Below are positions 16,955 to 29,161 of a DNA stretch of 64,000 nucleotides, piece by piece. The position numbers and the translations under genes are program-made. Position 1 is the first letter of the stretch. Every line of letters begins with the position of its first letter. The notes below the pieces were generated by a model, which made no database searches, was not told the DNA's origin, and saw only the letters and a list, made by a program, of their open reading frames with translations. The stretch spans positions 55,079-119,078 of the forward strand of contig NZ_LFQU01000008.1 of the NCBI RefSeq assembly GCF_001275135.1. The letters are read 5' to 3'. The DNA is from Xylanibacter rarus. GTDB taxonomy: Bacteria; Bacteroidota; Bacteroidia; Bacteroidales; Bacteroidaceae.

Positions 16955-18847
16955 CTATTTTCTCATTTTGTCTTGTGCCTCGCGTTGGCGTTTTAACTCC
17001 TCTGCCTGTTTTTGCATGGCTTCGAGTCTTGCCGCCAAGCCGCTCATCTTTTTAGGATTATTCTTGTTTTCCTGATATCTTGCTTCAAGAATACTCAACA
17101 ATTTTTCATCATTTGTAGTCTTGCGCAAAGTCCACATGATGGCAGCACTGAAGAACAAAGATACAAAGTAATAGAAGTTAAGGCCTGATGAATAGTCGTT
17201 GAACATGAAGAAGAACATAACTGGCATCAGATAAGTCATCCATTGCATCATCTTCATTTGTTCAGCCTGAGCTCCGACCATTTGGTCTTTCTGCTGACGT
17301 ATTGTCATTATTGAATACAAAACGTTTGCTACACAGAATAGAATACATGTTAAACTCAGGTGGTCACCTATGAGCCATATGTTGTTATGCCATTCGATTA
17401 TCGGATCATATGTTGACAAGTCACTTATCCATAAGAAACTTTCACCACGTAGCTGTATCGCATTGGGGACAAAGTTGAACATGGCAATCCAGATAGGCAT
17501 CTGTATTAACATTGGGAGACAGCCGCTCAATGGACTTACACCATATTTGGCGTATAGTGCCATCATTGCCTGCTGCTTCTGCATCTGGTCTTCAGGCTTG
17601 TTGTATTGTTTGGTCGCTTCTTCAAGTTTTGGTTTTAAAACTCTCATCTTTGCTGAAGACATGTAGCTCTTCTTGACCAAAGGATAAGTTATTACCTTAA
17701 GTAAAAGGGTAATCAATATAAGGACAATACCCATATTGATGTTCAAGCCTGTAAGCCAGTCGAACACGTATAAGGTGAACCAACGGTTAATTATACGGAA
17801 CAAAGGCCATCCAAGATATACCAAGCGGTGAAGCTCTAAATCTTTGTTGAATGTGCTTTCTTTTTCAATCTTTTGCAACAGTCTGAAGTCGTTGGGACCA
17901 TAATAGAATTCAAGTTCAGTTGAATTATTGCCTGTTGGGTCAAATGATGTCTTGACCTTTGCACCATATTGTTTCAGGTAGCCAGAACCTTTTTCCTGTG
18001 GAATGCTTGTCATTAATGAGTTTGTTCCCAAATCGTCCTTTGCAATCATTACTGCACTGAAGAACTGGTTCTTGAAGGCAACCCAGTCGATGGCGTCTTC
18101 TATTTTCTCATCAACCTTTTCACTTGTCTCGCTAATATAGTCAGTACCTCCATCCGTGAAATGATAAGTAAGAGATGCATACCGGTTCTCAAAGGTAAAG
18201 CCTTTTTCTTGTTGGCGGCAGTGGTCTGTCCATTCGATGTCAAGTTTGTTGTAGTTTGGTGAGAAAAGTCCGCTCATTCCATTTGCTTTTAAAGAGAAAT
18301 GTAGCAGATAGTTCTTGCCAAGCTTATAATTCATTACTAAGGATCTTCCATTAGAGCCAACAGCAGTCATTGTAACTGTTGAGTCTGTAATGTTTGAAGG
18401 TGTAAAGTATAGATCGCTTGTTATGATATTTGTTTCTTTACCTTCAAGCATGAATTTTAAAGACTGATCTTTACTGTCAAAAAGAGTAAGGTCTTTATTG
18501 CCCTTGTTATCTTTAAAGTCCTTTATTACAGCTTTTTCAACAGTACCGCCTTTTGTGCTGAGTGTAAGCTCTAACTTTGAATTCTTCAAAATAATGTTTT
18601 GAGCTTTACCGCTTAACGACTTATAGAAAACAGCTGTAGTATCTGCATTTACATTATTTTGTGCATTCTGATTAGAGGCTTGTGCCTCAGCGTTACGGCT
18701 TTCTTCGGCTTTTTTCTTTGCAAGAGCTGTTATCGAGTCTTGCATACGTTGTTTGGCAATATCTTCTTCAGATGGTTGAGTATACCAGCTGAAGCCGATT
18801 AGCAGAGCAGCGATGAGAACAAAGCCAATGATTGTATTCTTATCCAT
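16955..18847 (-). CDS. yidC: YidC, membrane protein insertase
   Basis: A 630-residue inner-membrane insertase in the long form with a large periplasmic domain. An N-terminal transmembrane helix (about 5-21) is followed by a periplasmic beta-domain (about 65-345) and the conserved C-terminal bundle (INRWFTLYVFDWLTGLN, LKVITYPLVKKSYMSSAKMR, YGVSPLSGCLPMLIQMPIWI), ending in a basic coiled tail (KRQREAQDKMRK). It works with or without Sec to insert and fold membrane proteins. It lies 53 bp downstream of pyrG and is probably co-transcribed with it. Confidence 0.97.
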   Translation of the reverse strand: MDKNTIIGFVLIAALLIGFSWYTQPSEEDIAKQRMQDSITALAKKKAEESRNAEAQASNQNAQNNVNADTTAVFYKSLSGKAQNIILKNSKLELTLSTKGGTVEKAVIKDFKDNKGNKDLTLFDSKDQSLKFMLEGKETNIITSDLYFTPSNITDSTVTMTAVGSNGRSLVMNYKLGKNYLLHFSLKANGMSGLFSPNYNKLDIEWTDHCRQQEKGFTFENRYASLTYHFTDGGTDYISETSEKVDEKIEDAIDWVAFKNQFFSAVMIAKDDLGTNSLMTSIPQEKGSGYLKQYGAKVKTSFDPTGNNSTELEFYYGPNDFRLLQKIEKESTFNKDLELHRLVYLGWPLFRIINRWFTLYVFDWLTGLNINMGIVLILITLLLKVITYPLVKKSYMSSAKMRVLKPKLEEATKQYNKPEDQMQKQQAMMALYAKYGVSPLSGCLPMLIQMPIWIAMFNFVPNAIQLRGESFLWISDLSTYDPIIEWHNNIWLIGDHLSLTCILFCVANVLYSIMTIRQQKDQMVGAQAEQMKMMQWMTYLMPVMFFFMFNDYSSGLNFYYFVSLFFSAAIMWTLRKTTNDEKLLSILEARYQENKNNPKKMSGLAARLEAMQKQAEELKRQREAQDKMRK

Positions 18848-18900
18848 CTTTTGTTTCTCTCTATGGTGTTATTTTTATTCTTTTACCTTTTAATAATATA

Positions 18901-20640
<1,740 letters not shown>

Positions 20641-20668
20641 TTAATGTTCTGTTTTTGAATATTAATAC

Positions 20669-20676
20669 TAACTTTG
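20669..20676 (+). promoter_or_regulatory. Putative -7 element of the DUF3078 gene
   Basis: TAACTTTG matches TAnnTTTG; the -33 partner is weak. Because this element covers an upstream in-frame start candidate (20674), it supports translation from ATG at 20698. Confidence 0.6.
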
Positions 20677-20697
20677 CACGCAAAAAGTGCTAAAAGT

Positions 20698-22011
20698 ATG
20701 AAACATAAGCAAATATTGATATTAATAATCTTGGAGTTCTTCTGTGCGGTGTCTTGTTTCGGAGCGCCTATTAAGCATCATAATGGCCGAAACATAAGCA
20801 GAGATTCTTTCATCGTGGCTTCGTATATTGATTCGCTTAAAGCGTGTAAAGTCCATATGGATTCTTTAATGTATGCAGCTGATACTTTGGATGATAATGC
20901 AGGATCTGATGCCCGCTTTTTCCGCGTTTTTGCTCCTCTGACATTTTATTATTCTGTAGCTGGTCATACTTTTAGCATTAATGATAAGTACAAGGGTGTT
21001 GATGATGTGAGCAGCGCTATTGACGATGCGTTGATGTCTGTTTATGTTAATCATCCGGAATATGTCGTAAATACGGAAAGTGACTTAAGCAAAATAGGCT
21101 CTTTGCATGAAGAGATAACTTCGCCAATACGTCATAAGGTTGATTATTCTAGGGAAGAAGCTTCTGCACCGGACGTAAGCCTTGACACTCCTGTTGAAAT
21201 TGTCATAGAGAAACCGAACTTTTGGACTTTTGGCGGTGACTACTATTTGCAGTTCCTGCAAAATTATGTCTCAAGTAACTGGTATAAAGGTGGCGAAAGC
21301 AATTATTCGATGGTTGCAAGTACCACGCTACAAGCGAATTACAATAATAAACAAAAGGTTAAGTTTGAAAATAAACTTGAGCTTAAATTAGGATTTCAGA
21401 CCTCAAGCGGAGACACCCTGCATAACTTTAAGACTACAGAGGACCTTATAAGATATACGGGCAAATTGGGACTTCAGGCAAGCAAGAATTGGTATTATAC
21501 ATTGCAGCTTATCGCATATACCCAGTTTATGCGTGGCTATAAGAGCAACGATCCTGAGGTGTATTCAGATATTTTATCGCCGTTGAATATAAACTTGTCT
21601 TTGGGTATGAGCTATTCGGTAAACGCTTTTAACGGAAAACTAACAGGATCTTTGCAGATGGCTCCTATTGCATACAACTTCAGATATGTCGGACGAAAAT
21701 CGCTTGCAACAAGATATGGACTAGAGGAAGGTTCGCATACAATGAATGATGTGGGTTCTGAATGTACGATAGATTTGACATGGGCTTTTTCGGATTTGAT
21801 TAAATGGAAGACTCGTCTTTATGGTTATACGACTTATGAACGAACTGAAGTAGAATGGGAAAACACCTTTACATTCCAGTTTAATAAATATATCTCGACA
21901 AATATCTTCATATATCCGAGATTTGACGACGGATCGTCAGTGCGCCATGATGACTATGGATATTGGCAGTTTAAAGAATATGCCTCAATAGGTTTTGCAT
22001 ATTCATTTTGA
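20698..22011 (+). CDS. DUF3078 domain protein, exported
   Basis: About 437 residues from ATG at 20698, where a signal peptide begins (MKHKQILILIILEFFCAVSC). The upstream in-frame ATG at 20674 falls in the promoter. The central and C-terminal region contains the DUF3078 signature (SSNWYKGGESNYSMVASTTL, then FENKLELKLGFQTS) and many alternating aromatic strands ending in F (YASIGFAYSF), which suggests an outer-membrane beta-barrel. The N-terminal 150 residues are less conserved. Family function is unknown. It stands alone, divergent from pyrG and convergent with a DUF1573 gene across a shared terminator. Confidence 0.82.
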   Translation: MKHKQILILIILEFFCAVSCFGAPIKHHNGRNISRDSFIVASYIDSLKACKVHMDSLMYAADTLDDNAGSDARFFRVFAPLTFYYSVAGHTFSINDKYKGVDDVSSAIDDALMSVYVNHPEYVVNTESDLSKIGSLHEEITSPIRHKVDYSREEASAPDVSLDTPVEIVIEKPNFWTFGGDYYLQFLQNYVSSNWYKGGESNYSMVASTTLQANYNNKQKVKFENKLELKLGFQTSSGDTLHNFKTTEDLIRYTGKLGLQASKNWYYTLQLIAYTQFMRGYKSNDPEVYSDILSPLNINLSLGMSYSVNAFNGKLTGSLQMAPIAYNFRYVGRKSLATRYGLEEGSHTMNDVGSECTIDLTWAFSDLIKWKTRLYGYTTYERTEVEWENTFTFQFNKYISTNIFIYPRFDDGSSVRHDDYGYWQFKEYASIGFAYSF

Positions 22012-22059
22012 TGTGAATAAGGTTAGTGATGAATATTCTTATGATATAATGATAATAAA

Positions 22060-22082
22060 AAAGGGAGCATTGAGCTCCCTTT
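22060..22082. terminator. Shared terminator between DUF3078 and DUF1573 genes
   Basis: A 9-bp stem (22060-22068 with 22074-22082, loop of 5) with A and T flanks lies between convergent genes. Confidence 0.8.
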
Positions 22083-22087
22083 CTTAT

Positions 22088-22477
22088 TTATTTTGCTTCT
22101 TCCATTGTGCCTTCTACATATAAGCGCACAATTTCATTCTTTGCGTTAGACTTTATCGTGATTGATTTCTTAAAATGTCCTGGAAATTTGCCTTTGCCGT
22201 TGTATGTCACTGTCACTGTTCCTTTTCCGCCGGGAGCTATTGGAGCTTTAGTGTATGATGGAACTGTGCATCCACAGCTGGCCATTGCTTGGTTTATTAC
22301 GAGTGGGGCGTCTCCCACGTTGGTAAAGTTAAATGTACACTTTTGTACGGGATTACTTTCTGAAAATTTGCCGAAATTATAAGTTTGCTTGTCAAACTTA
22401 ATTTCTGCCGTCTTTTGTGCTGCTGCATTGCTTATGCAAAGTATCAGCAACATTGAAATGAATAGGATCTTTTTCAT
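22088..22477 (-). CDS. DUF1573 domain exported protein
   Basis: 129 residues from ATG at 22477. The longer open frame adds 11 residues upstream of the signal peptide MKKILFISMLLILCISNAAAQ. The mature part is one Ig-like DUF1573 domain: FDKQTYNFGKFSES, TFNFTNVGDAPLVINQ, the hallmark SCGCTVP and a closing IKSNAKNEIVRLYVEG. The domain is common in exported Bacteroidetes proteins, sometimes in lipoproteins or sulfatase-linked proteins; the specific role is unknown. It is a single-gene unit. Confidence 0.85.
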   Translation of the reverse strand: MKKILFISMLLILCISNAAAQKTAEIKFDKQTYNFGKFSESNPVQKCTFNFTNVGDAPLVINQAMASCGCTVPSYTKAPIAPGGKGTVTVTYNGKGKFPGHFKKSITIKSNAKNEIVRLYVEGTMEEAK

Positions 22478-22510
22478 TTTTATTCGGTTAATAATAATTT
22501 TTTGCAGCAA

Positions 22511-23428
22511 ATTTACATCTTTTTTTTATAAAATATATAATCGATGGTTTATTTTGTGTTAATTAATTATGATTTGATTGTAAAATTATATTCAAATTCG
22601 TTTTGTAATATATTTTTGTCAAACGGGGTAGTTGGCTGCATGTTTTATGGGCATGCCATTTCGTGCCTGTTTTTATCAGTTCTAGGATAAAGGGGAAATA
22701 TCTTTAATTATTTTGGTTTGGGATGATTGCGCGATTATTCGTTTTAGCCTTAATTTGTAAATTGTATTTTTAAGTCTGGTATGGTAAAATTTTATTACTG
22801 ATTTTGTGCTATTATTTTGCAAAAAGTTTTCTCTAAAATAGAAAAAGCGTCGTAACATAAATTAAATGTTGGTGGACGTTTTTCGTGTTTTTATAACCTT
22901 TTTTATTGCTTTCGTGGTCGAAGTCTGTGTGATGTTATTGTTTTTAGGCGTAAATTCATTGTTTTTTATCGGTTAAAGCATTGCTTTTGTGTCCTGAAAC
23001 CATGCTTTTTGCTGTGTAAAAGGGCATGTTTTGTACTGGAGAATGTATCAGGTAATTAGATATTCTGTGTTAACCCATTGATATGTAGTGAAATACGAAA
23101 AATGAGGTTTTTCGCTATTTTCTAAAGGAAATACATTCATGTAAAAAATAATGGCGTTTTCAGAAGCTTTTAATCAAAAAGTTTTCTGTTTTTTTAATGC
23201 ATTTATTATAATTGTCAGAGAGATGTTTGCGAGTTGCTCGCTAGTTTGCAATTTTGAATTTTTTGGCTGATAGTGCTTCGTATTTGTTCCTCTAAAAGTT
23301 GGAGATTTTTTGTGTTCTTCATCTTAAAAAGAATTATCTGTATTAGCCGGTGAACGGATACCAGCTCGGTTTAAACAGTTGAATTTTATACTATCATAGA
23401 GTGTAATTTTACTTTTCGCCATTTAAAA
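22511..23428. other. Long AT-rich spacer with degenerate repeat array
   Basis: No coding sequence is supported between the DUF1573 gene and the aspS promoter. A repeat array of about 22-bp units occupies roughly 22935-23041. The rest is AT-rich, and I found no tRNA or riboswitch pattern. Confidence 0.6.
22935..23041. repeat. Degenerate tandem array, unit about 22 bp
   Basis: Units run 22935-22954, 22955-22977, 22978-22999, 23000-23021 and 23022 onward. The shared pattern is CATTG/CATGC, TTTT, about five to six variable bases, then TAAA/GAAA. The spacing of 22-23 bp is close to two helical turns. Confidence 0.55.
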
Positions 23429-23459
23429 TTTGTTCATTCGGTCATTTTTTGTACTTTTG
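23429..23459 (+). promoter_or_regulatory. Promoter of aspS
   Basis: TTTG (23429-23432), 19 bp, then TACTTTTG (23452-23459). It overlaps an upstream in-frame ATG at 23449, ruling that start out and favouring ATG at 23488. Confidence 0.8.
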
Positions 23460-23487
23460 CATCATAATTAAAGTAATTTGTAAGTTT

Positions 23488-25254
23488 ATGTATAGAACAA
23501 ATACATGTGGGGAATTGCGCTTGTCTGATGCAGGCAAGACAGTTACTCTGGCCGGATGGGTTCAGCGCATCCGTAAAATGGGCGGAATGACATTTGTCGA
23601 TATCCGTGACCGATATGGTATTACACAGCTTGTCTTTAATGAAAACGACAATGTTGAGCTGTGTGCTGCAGCCAACAAGCTTGGACGTGAGTTTTGTATA
23701 CAGGCTACAGGACTTGTCAACGAACGTGAGAGCAAGAACAAGAATCTGCCTACTGGTGATATAGAGATTATCGTCTCTGAGATGAATGTCCTGAGTGAAA
23801 GCATCACGCCGCCGTTTACAATAGAGGATAATACAGATGGTGGTGATGATATAAGAATGAAATATCGCTATTTGGACTTGCGCCGTTCATGCGTCCGCAA
23901 GAATCTTGAATTGCGCCACCGTATGACAATATTGATACGCAACTTCTTGGATTCGAAAGATTTTATTGAGGTTGAGACACCTATATTAATAGGTAGCACT
24001 CCTGAGGGTGCACGAGATTTTGTTGTGCCTTCACGCATGAATCCAGGACAGTTCTACGCATTGCCACAAAGTCCGCAGACTCTGAAGCAGTTGCTTATGG
24101 TGAGCGGATTTGACAGATACTTCCAGATAGCAAAGTGCTTCCGTGACGAAGATCTTCGTGCCGACCGTCAGCCTGAGTTCACACAGATAGACTGTGAGAT
24201 GTCTTTTGTTGATCAGGATGATGTTATCAATCTTTTTGAAGATATGGCACGCCATTTGTTTAAGGAAATACGTGGTGTGGAATTACCGGCCAAACTACAG
24301 CAAATGACATGGCATGAGGCAATGTGCAGATTTGGAAGCGATAAGCCCGATTTGCGTTTTGGAATGGAATTCGTTGAACTAATGGATACTCTAAAGGGCA
24401 CAGGCTCGTTCGAGGTGTTCAATAGTGCAGAATATATTGGCGGAATCTGTGTGCCGGGCTGTGCTTCTTATACAAGAAAGCAGATAGATCAGCTGACTGA
24501 TTTTGTCAAGAAACCGCAAGTTGGCGCTAAAGGACTTGTTTGGGTTAAGTTTAATGAAGACGGTTCTGTAAAAAGCAGCATAGATAAGTTCTATGATGCA
24601 GATGTCTTGCAGAAACTTAAAGAAGTGATGGGTGCAGGTAATGGTGACCTGGTATTGATTCTTAGTGGTGATAATGCAAACAAGACACGTGTTCAGCTCT
24701 GTAGCCTTAGATTGGAAATGGGCGACAGGCTTGGCTTGCGTGACAAGAATAAATTTGAATGTCTGTGGATTATTGACTTCCCGCTGTTTGAGTGGAGCGA
24801 TGAGGAACAGCGCCTGATGTCTACTCATCATCCGTTTACAATGCCAAATCCTGATGATATTCCATTATTGGAAGAGCATCCGGAAAGAGTGCGTGCTAAG
24901 GCGTATGATTTCGTTTGCAATGGTATTGAATTGGGTGGAGGAAGCCTTCGTATCCATGACGGACGTCTGCAAGAGCGTATGTTTAAGATATTGGGCTTCA
25001 CGCCGGAGCGTGCGATGGCTCAGTTCGGCTTCTTGATAAATGCATTTAAGTATGGCGCACCTCCTCATGCAGGATTGGCTTTTGGCCTTGACCGTTTTGT
25101 TTCTGTAATGGCAGGATTAGACAGTATACGTGATTGTATTGCGTTCCCGAAGAATAACAGTGGACGTGATGTCATGTTGGATGCACCGTCTGCTCTTGAT
25201 GAGAAACAGCTGGATGAGCTGCAGATAAAGGTTGATTTAAGTCAAGAAAATTGA
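23488..25254 (+). CDS. aspS: AspS, aspartyl-tRNA synthetase
   Basis: Charges tRNA-Asp with aspartate. 588 residues from ATG at 23488 ([16 protein letters not shown]). An N-terminal OB-fold anticodon-binding domain covers about 1-105 ([21 protein letters not shown]). The class II core follows, with motif 2 around [20 protein letters not shown] and motif 3 [12 protein letters not shown] near the end. A bacterial-type GAD insertion lies at about 290-420, and the long form agrees with a bacterial-type enzyme. The 13-residue upstream extension of the open frame lies in the promoter and is rejected. It is a single-gene unit. Confidence 0.97.
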   Translation: MYRTNTCGELRLSDAGKTVTLAGWVQRIRKMGGMTFVDIRDRYGITQLVFNENDNVELCAAANKLGREFCIQATGLVNERESKNKNLPTGDIEIIVSEMNVLSESITPPFTIEDNTDGGDDIRMKYRYLDLRRSCVRKNLELRHRMTILIRNFLDSKDFIEVETPILIGSTPEGARDFVVPSRMNPGQFYALPQSPQTLKQLLMVSGFDRYFQIAKCFRDEDLRADRQPEFTQIDCEMSFVDQDDVINLFEDMARHLFKEIRGVELPAKLQQMTWHEAMCRFGSDKPDLRFGMEFVELMDTLKGTGSFEVFNSAEYIGGICVPGCASYTRKQIDQLTDFVKKPQVGAKGLVWVKFNEDGSVKSSIDKFYDADVLQKLKEVMGAGNGDLVLILSGDNANKTRVQLCSLRLEMGDRLGLRDKNKFECLWIIDFPLFEWSDEEQRLMSTHHPFTMPNPDDIPLLEEHPERVRAKAYDFVCNGIELGGGSLRIHDGRLQERMFKILGFTPERAMAQFGFLINAFKYGAPPHAGLAFGLDRFVSVMAGLDSIRDCIAFPKNNSGRDVMLDAPSALDEKQLDELQIKVDLSQEN

Positions 25255-25401
25255 TATTAAAAAAGCACTTAATGTGTTGAATACGATTTTTCTTGATAAA
25301 ATTTTTAATAATTTGAATAAAATCACTATATTTGCATCGAGAATTTGAAAAGATTGTATGTCTTTTAGACATTGTCGATCTTAATGTGTTTTACTTGAAT
25401 T

Positions 25402-25695
25402 ATGACAGAGAAGAACGTAAGTGTAAGAAAGACAGCTGCAACAAAAGCTGTTGAGAAGAAAGCAGCACCGAAGAGAAGTACTGCAAAGAAAGTTGAATTA
25501 GAGATTAATGCAGAAACAGTAGGATTTAAGGCTGGCGATGTATATCAGGCCTTAGCTACAGCTGAAAAGCCCTTGAGCGTTGCTGAGATTGCTAAAGCAG
25601 CTAAAATTACCACAGAAGAGACTTTGCTCGGTATGGGCTGGCTCTTTAAAGAGGGTAAGATAAAAGATGCAGAGAACAAGATTACATTAGCTTAA
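25402..25695 (+). CDS. Small winged-helix protein (DUF2582-like) with basic tail
   Basis: 97 residues. The N-terminal third is lysine/alanine-rich (TAATKAVEKKAAPKRSTAKK), like histone-type or HU tails. Residues 35-97 form a compact winged-helix region (AGDVYQALATAEKPLSVAEI and TTEETLLGMGWLFKEGKI), matching DUF2582-type domains. Predicted to bind nucleic acid; the target is unknown. A TATATTTG element at 25327-25334 may be its -7 box. A strong terminator separates it from the next small gene. Confidence 0.75.
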   Translation: MTEKNVSVRKTAATKAVEKKAAPKRSTAKKVELEINAETVGFKAGDVYQALATAEKPLSVAEIAKAAKITTEETLLGMGWLFKEGKIKDAENKITLA

Positions 25696-25713
25696 TCTGT
25701 AGAAAGAATATTT

Positions 25714-25750
25714 AAAAAGGGCTGGTAATATTTTCTTACCGGTCCTTTTT
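25714..25750 (+). terminator. Terminator after the winged-helix gene
   Basis: A 15-bp stem with two G-T pairs (25714-25728 with 25736-25750) is followed by a T run. Confidence 0.8.
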
Positions 25751-25765
25751 TATTATCATAATACT

Positions 25766-26095
25766 ATGAGCTACGACCGCGATATCATCTTTATTCTTAA
25801 CGAGGCCGGGCCTAAAGGCTTGAGCGTGAAAAAGATAGCAAGGCATGTCTATAATCATAACAACGGATTCTTCAATGTCGTGTCGTTTGAAGACGTCTAC
25901 CGTTATGTTTCGTCATATTTGATCCGTACAAGTAAAGTGCCTGATTCTATTATTGAGAAGACAGATGAGCGTGGAGTGTATCGTATCAATAATTCTTCTA
26001 AAATGTCTCTTCAACTGCAATTTGAATTTTGTGATGACGAAGAAAAAGAAGAGCCTGAAAATAAACATGAAGACTTGTCTTTGTCATTATTTTAA
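25766..26095 (+). CDS. Small predicted helix-turn-helix protein
   Basis: 109 residues; I do not recognise a named family. Residues 1-75 look like a winged helix: IIFILNEAGPKGLSVKKIAR forms helix-turn-helix-like elements, and the later GVYRIN could be a wing. The C-terminus is strongly acidic (CDDEEKEEPENKHEDLSL). The start is the first ATG, about 15 bp after a T run. The domain style resembles the preceding winged-helix protein, but its charge is opposite. Function unknown. Confidence 0.65.
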   Translation: MSYDRDIIFILNEAGPKGLSVKKIARHVYNHNNGFFNVVSFEDVYRYVSSYLIRTSKVPDSIIEKTDERGVYRINNSSKMSLQLQFEFCDDEEKEEPENKHEDLSLSLF

Positions 26096-26176
26096 GACAC
26101 TTTAAGATACAAAAAAATCATAAATTCAAGGGAAATGCATTTCTAAATCGTCTTTAATATAAAAAGTATTTTTATT

Positions 26177-27676
26177 ATGTCTGGTAGATATTTGTTAGGT
26201 TTTGATGTCGGAAGCTCTTCAGTAAAGGCATCTTTAGTAGATTCAGATAGCGGCGTATGTGTCGCATCAGCATTTTATCCAGAAAAGGAAGCACCTATCA
26301 TAGCCGTGAAATCTGGTTGGGCTGAACAAGATCCTCAAATGTGGTGGGATAATGCAAAACTCAGCTTGAAAAAGGTTATGGCAGATTCATCTGTTAAAGG
26401 TGAAGATATTAAGGCAATTGGTATATCTTATCAGATGCATGGCCTTGTGTGTGTTGATAAGAATCAGAATGTATTGAGGCCTTCTATAATTTGGTGTGAT
26501 TCTCGAGCTGTGCCTTATGGTGAAAAAGCTTTTGAAAATATAGGACCAAAAGAGTGTCTTGGTCATTTGCTTAATTCGCCGGGTAATTTTACGGCTTCTA
26601 AGCTTGCATGGGTGAAAGAGAATGAACCGCAGCTGTTCGAGAAGATATATAAGATAATGTTGCCTGGTGATTACATCGCAATGAAACTGAGCGGTACTAT
26701 TAATACTACCATCAGCGGATTGAGTGAAGGCATGTTATGGGACTTTAAGAATAAAAAAGTTGCAAAATTCCTGTTGGATTATTTCGGTTTTGATGAAAGC
26801 TTAATTGCTGACATTGTGCCGACGTTTAGTATTCAGAGTGAAGTCTCAGAGGCCGCTGCAAATGAATTAGGCTTGAAGGCAGGAACACCTATTAGTTATA
26901 GGGCGGGTGATCAACCTAATAACGCTCTTAGCCTTAATGTGTTTAATCCGGGTGAAATCGCGTCTACAGCTGGTACTTCAGGTGTCGTTTATGGCGTTTT
27001 GGGCGAAGCTAATTATGACATTAAGAGTCGAGTTAATACTTTTGCCCATGTTAATTACCAAAAGGATATGGAACGTCTTGGCGTTTTGTTGTGTATTAAT
27101 GGAACAGGAATATTAAACGCTTGGATGCGCCGTAATGTTGCACCTGAAGGAATTTCATATTCAGATATGAATGATATGATGGCAAGTGTTCCGGTAGGAA
27201 GTGATGGAATAACAATCATTCCTTTTGGCAATGGAGCTGAGCGTGTGCTTGAGAATAAAGAGATCGGCTGCTCTATCCATGGCGTAAATTTCAACAAGCA
27301 TGGCAAAGCCCACCTGATGCGTGCAGCACAGGAAGGTATTGTCTTCAGTTTCTGTTATGGTATGGAGGTAATGCAGCAGATGGGTATGGATATACATAAA
27401 ATACATGCAGGTAAAGCCAATATGTTCTTAAGTGAGTTGTTCCGTAATACCTTAGCTGGAGTTAGTGGCGCTACAATAGAACTTTATGAAACAGACGGAA
27501 GTGTAGGAGCTGCCAAGGGAGCCGGTATGGGTTGTGGCATATATAAAGATCATGATGAAGCTTTTGCAACATTGAAGAAGTTGGCAGTTATAGAGCCGGA
27601 TGAAAAACGACGTGCTGAATATTTGCAGGCTTATTCATTATGGAAAGAGACTTTATTGCAACAAATTAATCATTGA
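26177..27676 (+). CDS. xylB: XylB, xylulokinase (FGGY family)
   Basis: Phosphorylates D-xylulose to D-xylulose 5-phosphate. 499 residues, typical length. The N-terminal ATPase segment is GFDVGSSSVKASL (8-20), substrate-region segments are YQMHGLVCVDKNQ and IIWCDSRAVPYGE, and the catalytic Asp lies in YRAGDQPNNALSLN (about residue 245). The C-terminal FGGY half contains GSVGAAKGAGMG. The identification as xylulokinase rather than another FGGY kinase rests on these motifs and on xylA directly downstream (54 bp). No regulator or transporter is adjacent. Confidence 0.94.
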   Translation: MSGRYLLGFDVGSSSVKASLVDSDSGVCVASAFYPEKEAPIIAVKSGWAEQDPQMWWDNAKLSLKKVMADSSVKGEDIKAIGISYQMHGLVCVDKNQNVLRPSIIWCDSRAVPYGEKAFENIGPKECLGHLLNSPGNFTASKLAWVKENEPQLFEKIYKIMLPGDYIAMKLSGTINTTISGLSEGMLWDFKNKKVAKFLLDYFGFDESLIADIVPTFSIQSEVSEAAANELGLKAGTPISYRAGDQPNNALSLNVFNPGEIASTAGTSGVVYGVLGEANYDIKSRVNTFAHVNYQKDMERLGVLLCINGTGILNAWMRRNVAPEGISYSDMNDMMASVPVGSDGITIIPFGNGAERVLENKEIGCSIHGVNFNKHGKAHLMRAAQEGIVFSFCYGMEVMQQMGMDIHKIHAGKANMFLSELFRNTLAGVSGATIELYETDGSVGAAKGAGMGCGIYKDHDEAFATLKKLAVIEPDEKRRAEYLQAYSLWKETLLQQINH

Positions 27677-27730
27677 TTAGTAATTTCGAGATATAATTAT
27701 TTAGGTTTAATAAATTAATAAATAACGGTT

Positions 27731-29047
27731 ATGGTAAAAGAGTATTTTCCGCAGATAGGAAAAATTAAATTTGAAGGTAAGGATAGTAATAATCCTTTAG
27801 CTTATCATTATTATGATGCTGAAAAAGTAATAATGGGTAAGAAGATGAAAGATTGGTTGAAGTTTGCAATGGCTTGGTGGCATACATTAGGCGCAGCAAG
27901 CGGTGACCAGTTTGGTGGCGGAACACGTACATATGCATGGGATGAAAAAGCTGATGCAGTTGAGCGTGCTAAGGACAAGATGGATGCCGGATTTGAAATA
28001 ATGGACAAACTTGGCATAGAATATTTCTGCTTCCATGATGTTGACTTGGTTGACGAGGGTGAGACTATCGAGGAATATGAAGCTCGTATGAAGGCAATCA
28101 CTGATTATGCTCTTGAAAAGATGAAGGGCACAAATATCAAATTGCTGTGGGGTACTGCAAACGTTTTTGGTAATAAGAGATACATGAATGGTGCTGCAAC
28201 TAATCCTGACTTTGATGTTGTTGCACGTGCCGCTGTGCAGATAAAGAACGCTATTGATGCAACAATAAAGCTTGGAGGTGCAAACTATGTATTCTGGGGT
28301 GGTCGCGAAGGCTATATGAGCCTTTTGAACACTCAGATGCAGCGTGAGAAAGAGCATCTTGCAAATATGCTGAAAGCTGCTCGTGATTATGCTCGCTCAA
28401 AAGGATTCACAGGAACATTCTTGATTGAACCTAAACCAATGGAGCCGACAAAGCATCAGTATGATGTTGATACAGAGACTGTTATCGGATTCCTCCGCGC
28501 ACATGGTCTTGAAAAAGATTTCAAGGTTAATATTGAGGTAAACCATGCAACACTTGCAGGTCATACATTTGAGCATGAACTTGCTGTTGCTGTTGACAAT
28601 GGTATGCTTGGAAGCATTGATGCTAACCGTGGTGATAATCAGAATGGATGGGATACAGACCAGTTCCCAATTGATAACTGGGAGCTTACTCAGGCAATGA
28701 TGCAGATTATTCGTAATGGCGGATTAGGAAACGGTGGTTCTAACTTTGATGCTAAATTGCGTCGTAATTCAACAGATCCAGAGGATATCTTCATTGCTCA
28801 TATCAGCGGAATGGATGCTATGGCCCGTGCTTTGGAGAATGCAGCAAATCTGATTGAGAACTCTCCAATTTGTGACATGGTTAAGGAGCGTTATTCTTCA
28901 TTCGATTCTGGTAAGGGTAAGGAATTTGAAGAAGGCAAACTTTCTCTTGAGGATATTGTAGCATATGCAAAAGAGAAGGGTGAGCCAAAGCAGACTTCTG
29001 GCAAGCAGGAGTTGTATGAAACTATTGTTAGCTGGTATTGCAAATAA
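27731..29047 (+). CDS. xylA: XylA, xylose isomerase
   Basis: Interconverts D-xylose and D-xylulose. 438 residues, the class II length. Hallmarks are the catalytic-His segment [10 protein letters not shown] (about 100), [11 protein letters not shown], the metal-ligand region [29 protein letters not shown] and [20 protein letters not shown]. It follows xylB in the same unit and ends at a hairpin. Together with xylB it feeds the pentose phosphate enzymes tkt and rpiB found further along. Confidence 0.98.
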   Translation: MVKEYFPQIGKIKFEGKDSNNPLAYHYYDAEKVIMGKKMKDWLKFAMAWWHTLGAASGDQFGGGTRTYAWDEKADAVERAKDKMDAGFEIMDKLGIEYFCFHDVDLVDEGETIEEYEARMKAITDYALEKMKGTNIKLLWGTANVFGNKRYMNGAATNPDFDVVARAAVQIKNAIDATIKLGGANYVFWGGREGYMSLLNTQMQREKEHLANMLKAARDYARSKGFTGTFLIEPKPMEPTKHQYDVDTETVIGFLRAHGLEKDFKVNIEVNHATLAGHTFEHELAVAVDNGMLGSIDANRGDNQNGWDTDQFPIDNWELTQAMMQIIRNGGLGNGGSNFDAKLRRNSTDPEDIFIAHISGMDAMARALENAANLIENSPICDMVKERYSSFDSGKGKEFEEGKLSLEDIVAYAKEKGEPKQTSGKQELYETIVSWYCK

Positions 29048-29060
29048 ATATTGAATTAAT

Positions 29061-29099
29061 AGATTTGTGCAGACGATATAAAACGGCTGCACAAAATCT
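29061..29099 (+). terminator. Terminator of xylBA
   Basis: A 12-bp stem with one bulge (29061-29072 with 29087-29099) lies just after xylA and is followed by a short T tract. Confidence 0.75.
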
Positions 29100-29161
29100 T
29101 TTGGCGTATTTAATGTCATTGTAGATAAGTTCACTTGTCTAAATTGACGACAGCCGCAAAG

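Noticed and set aside
22511-23428. tRNA or other structured RNA gene
   Set aside because: No cloverleaf arms or T-loop sequence found by eye in this or the other long spacers; a covariance-model search would be decisive.
27887-28357. 156-residue open frame antisense to xylA
   Set aside because: Fully inside a strongly conserved gene; Cys-rich, random-looking protein with no start signal.
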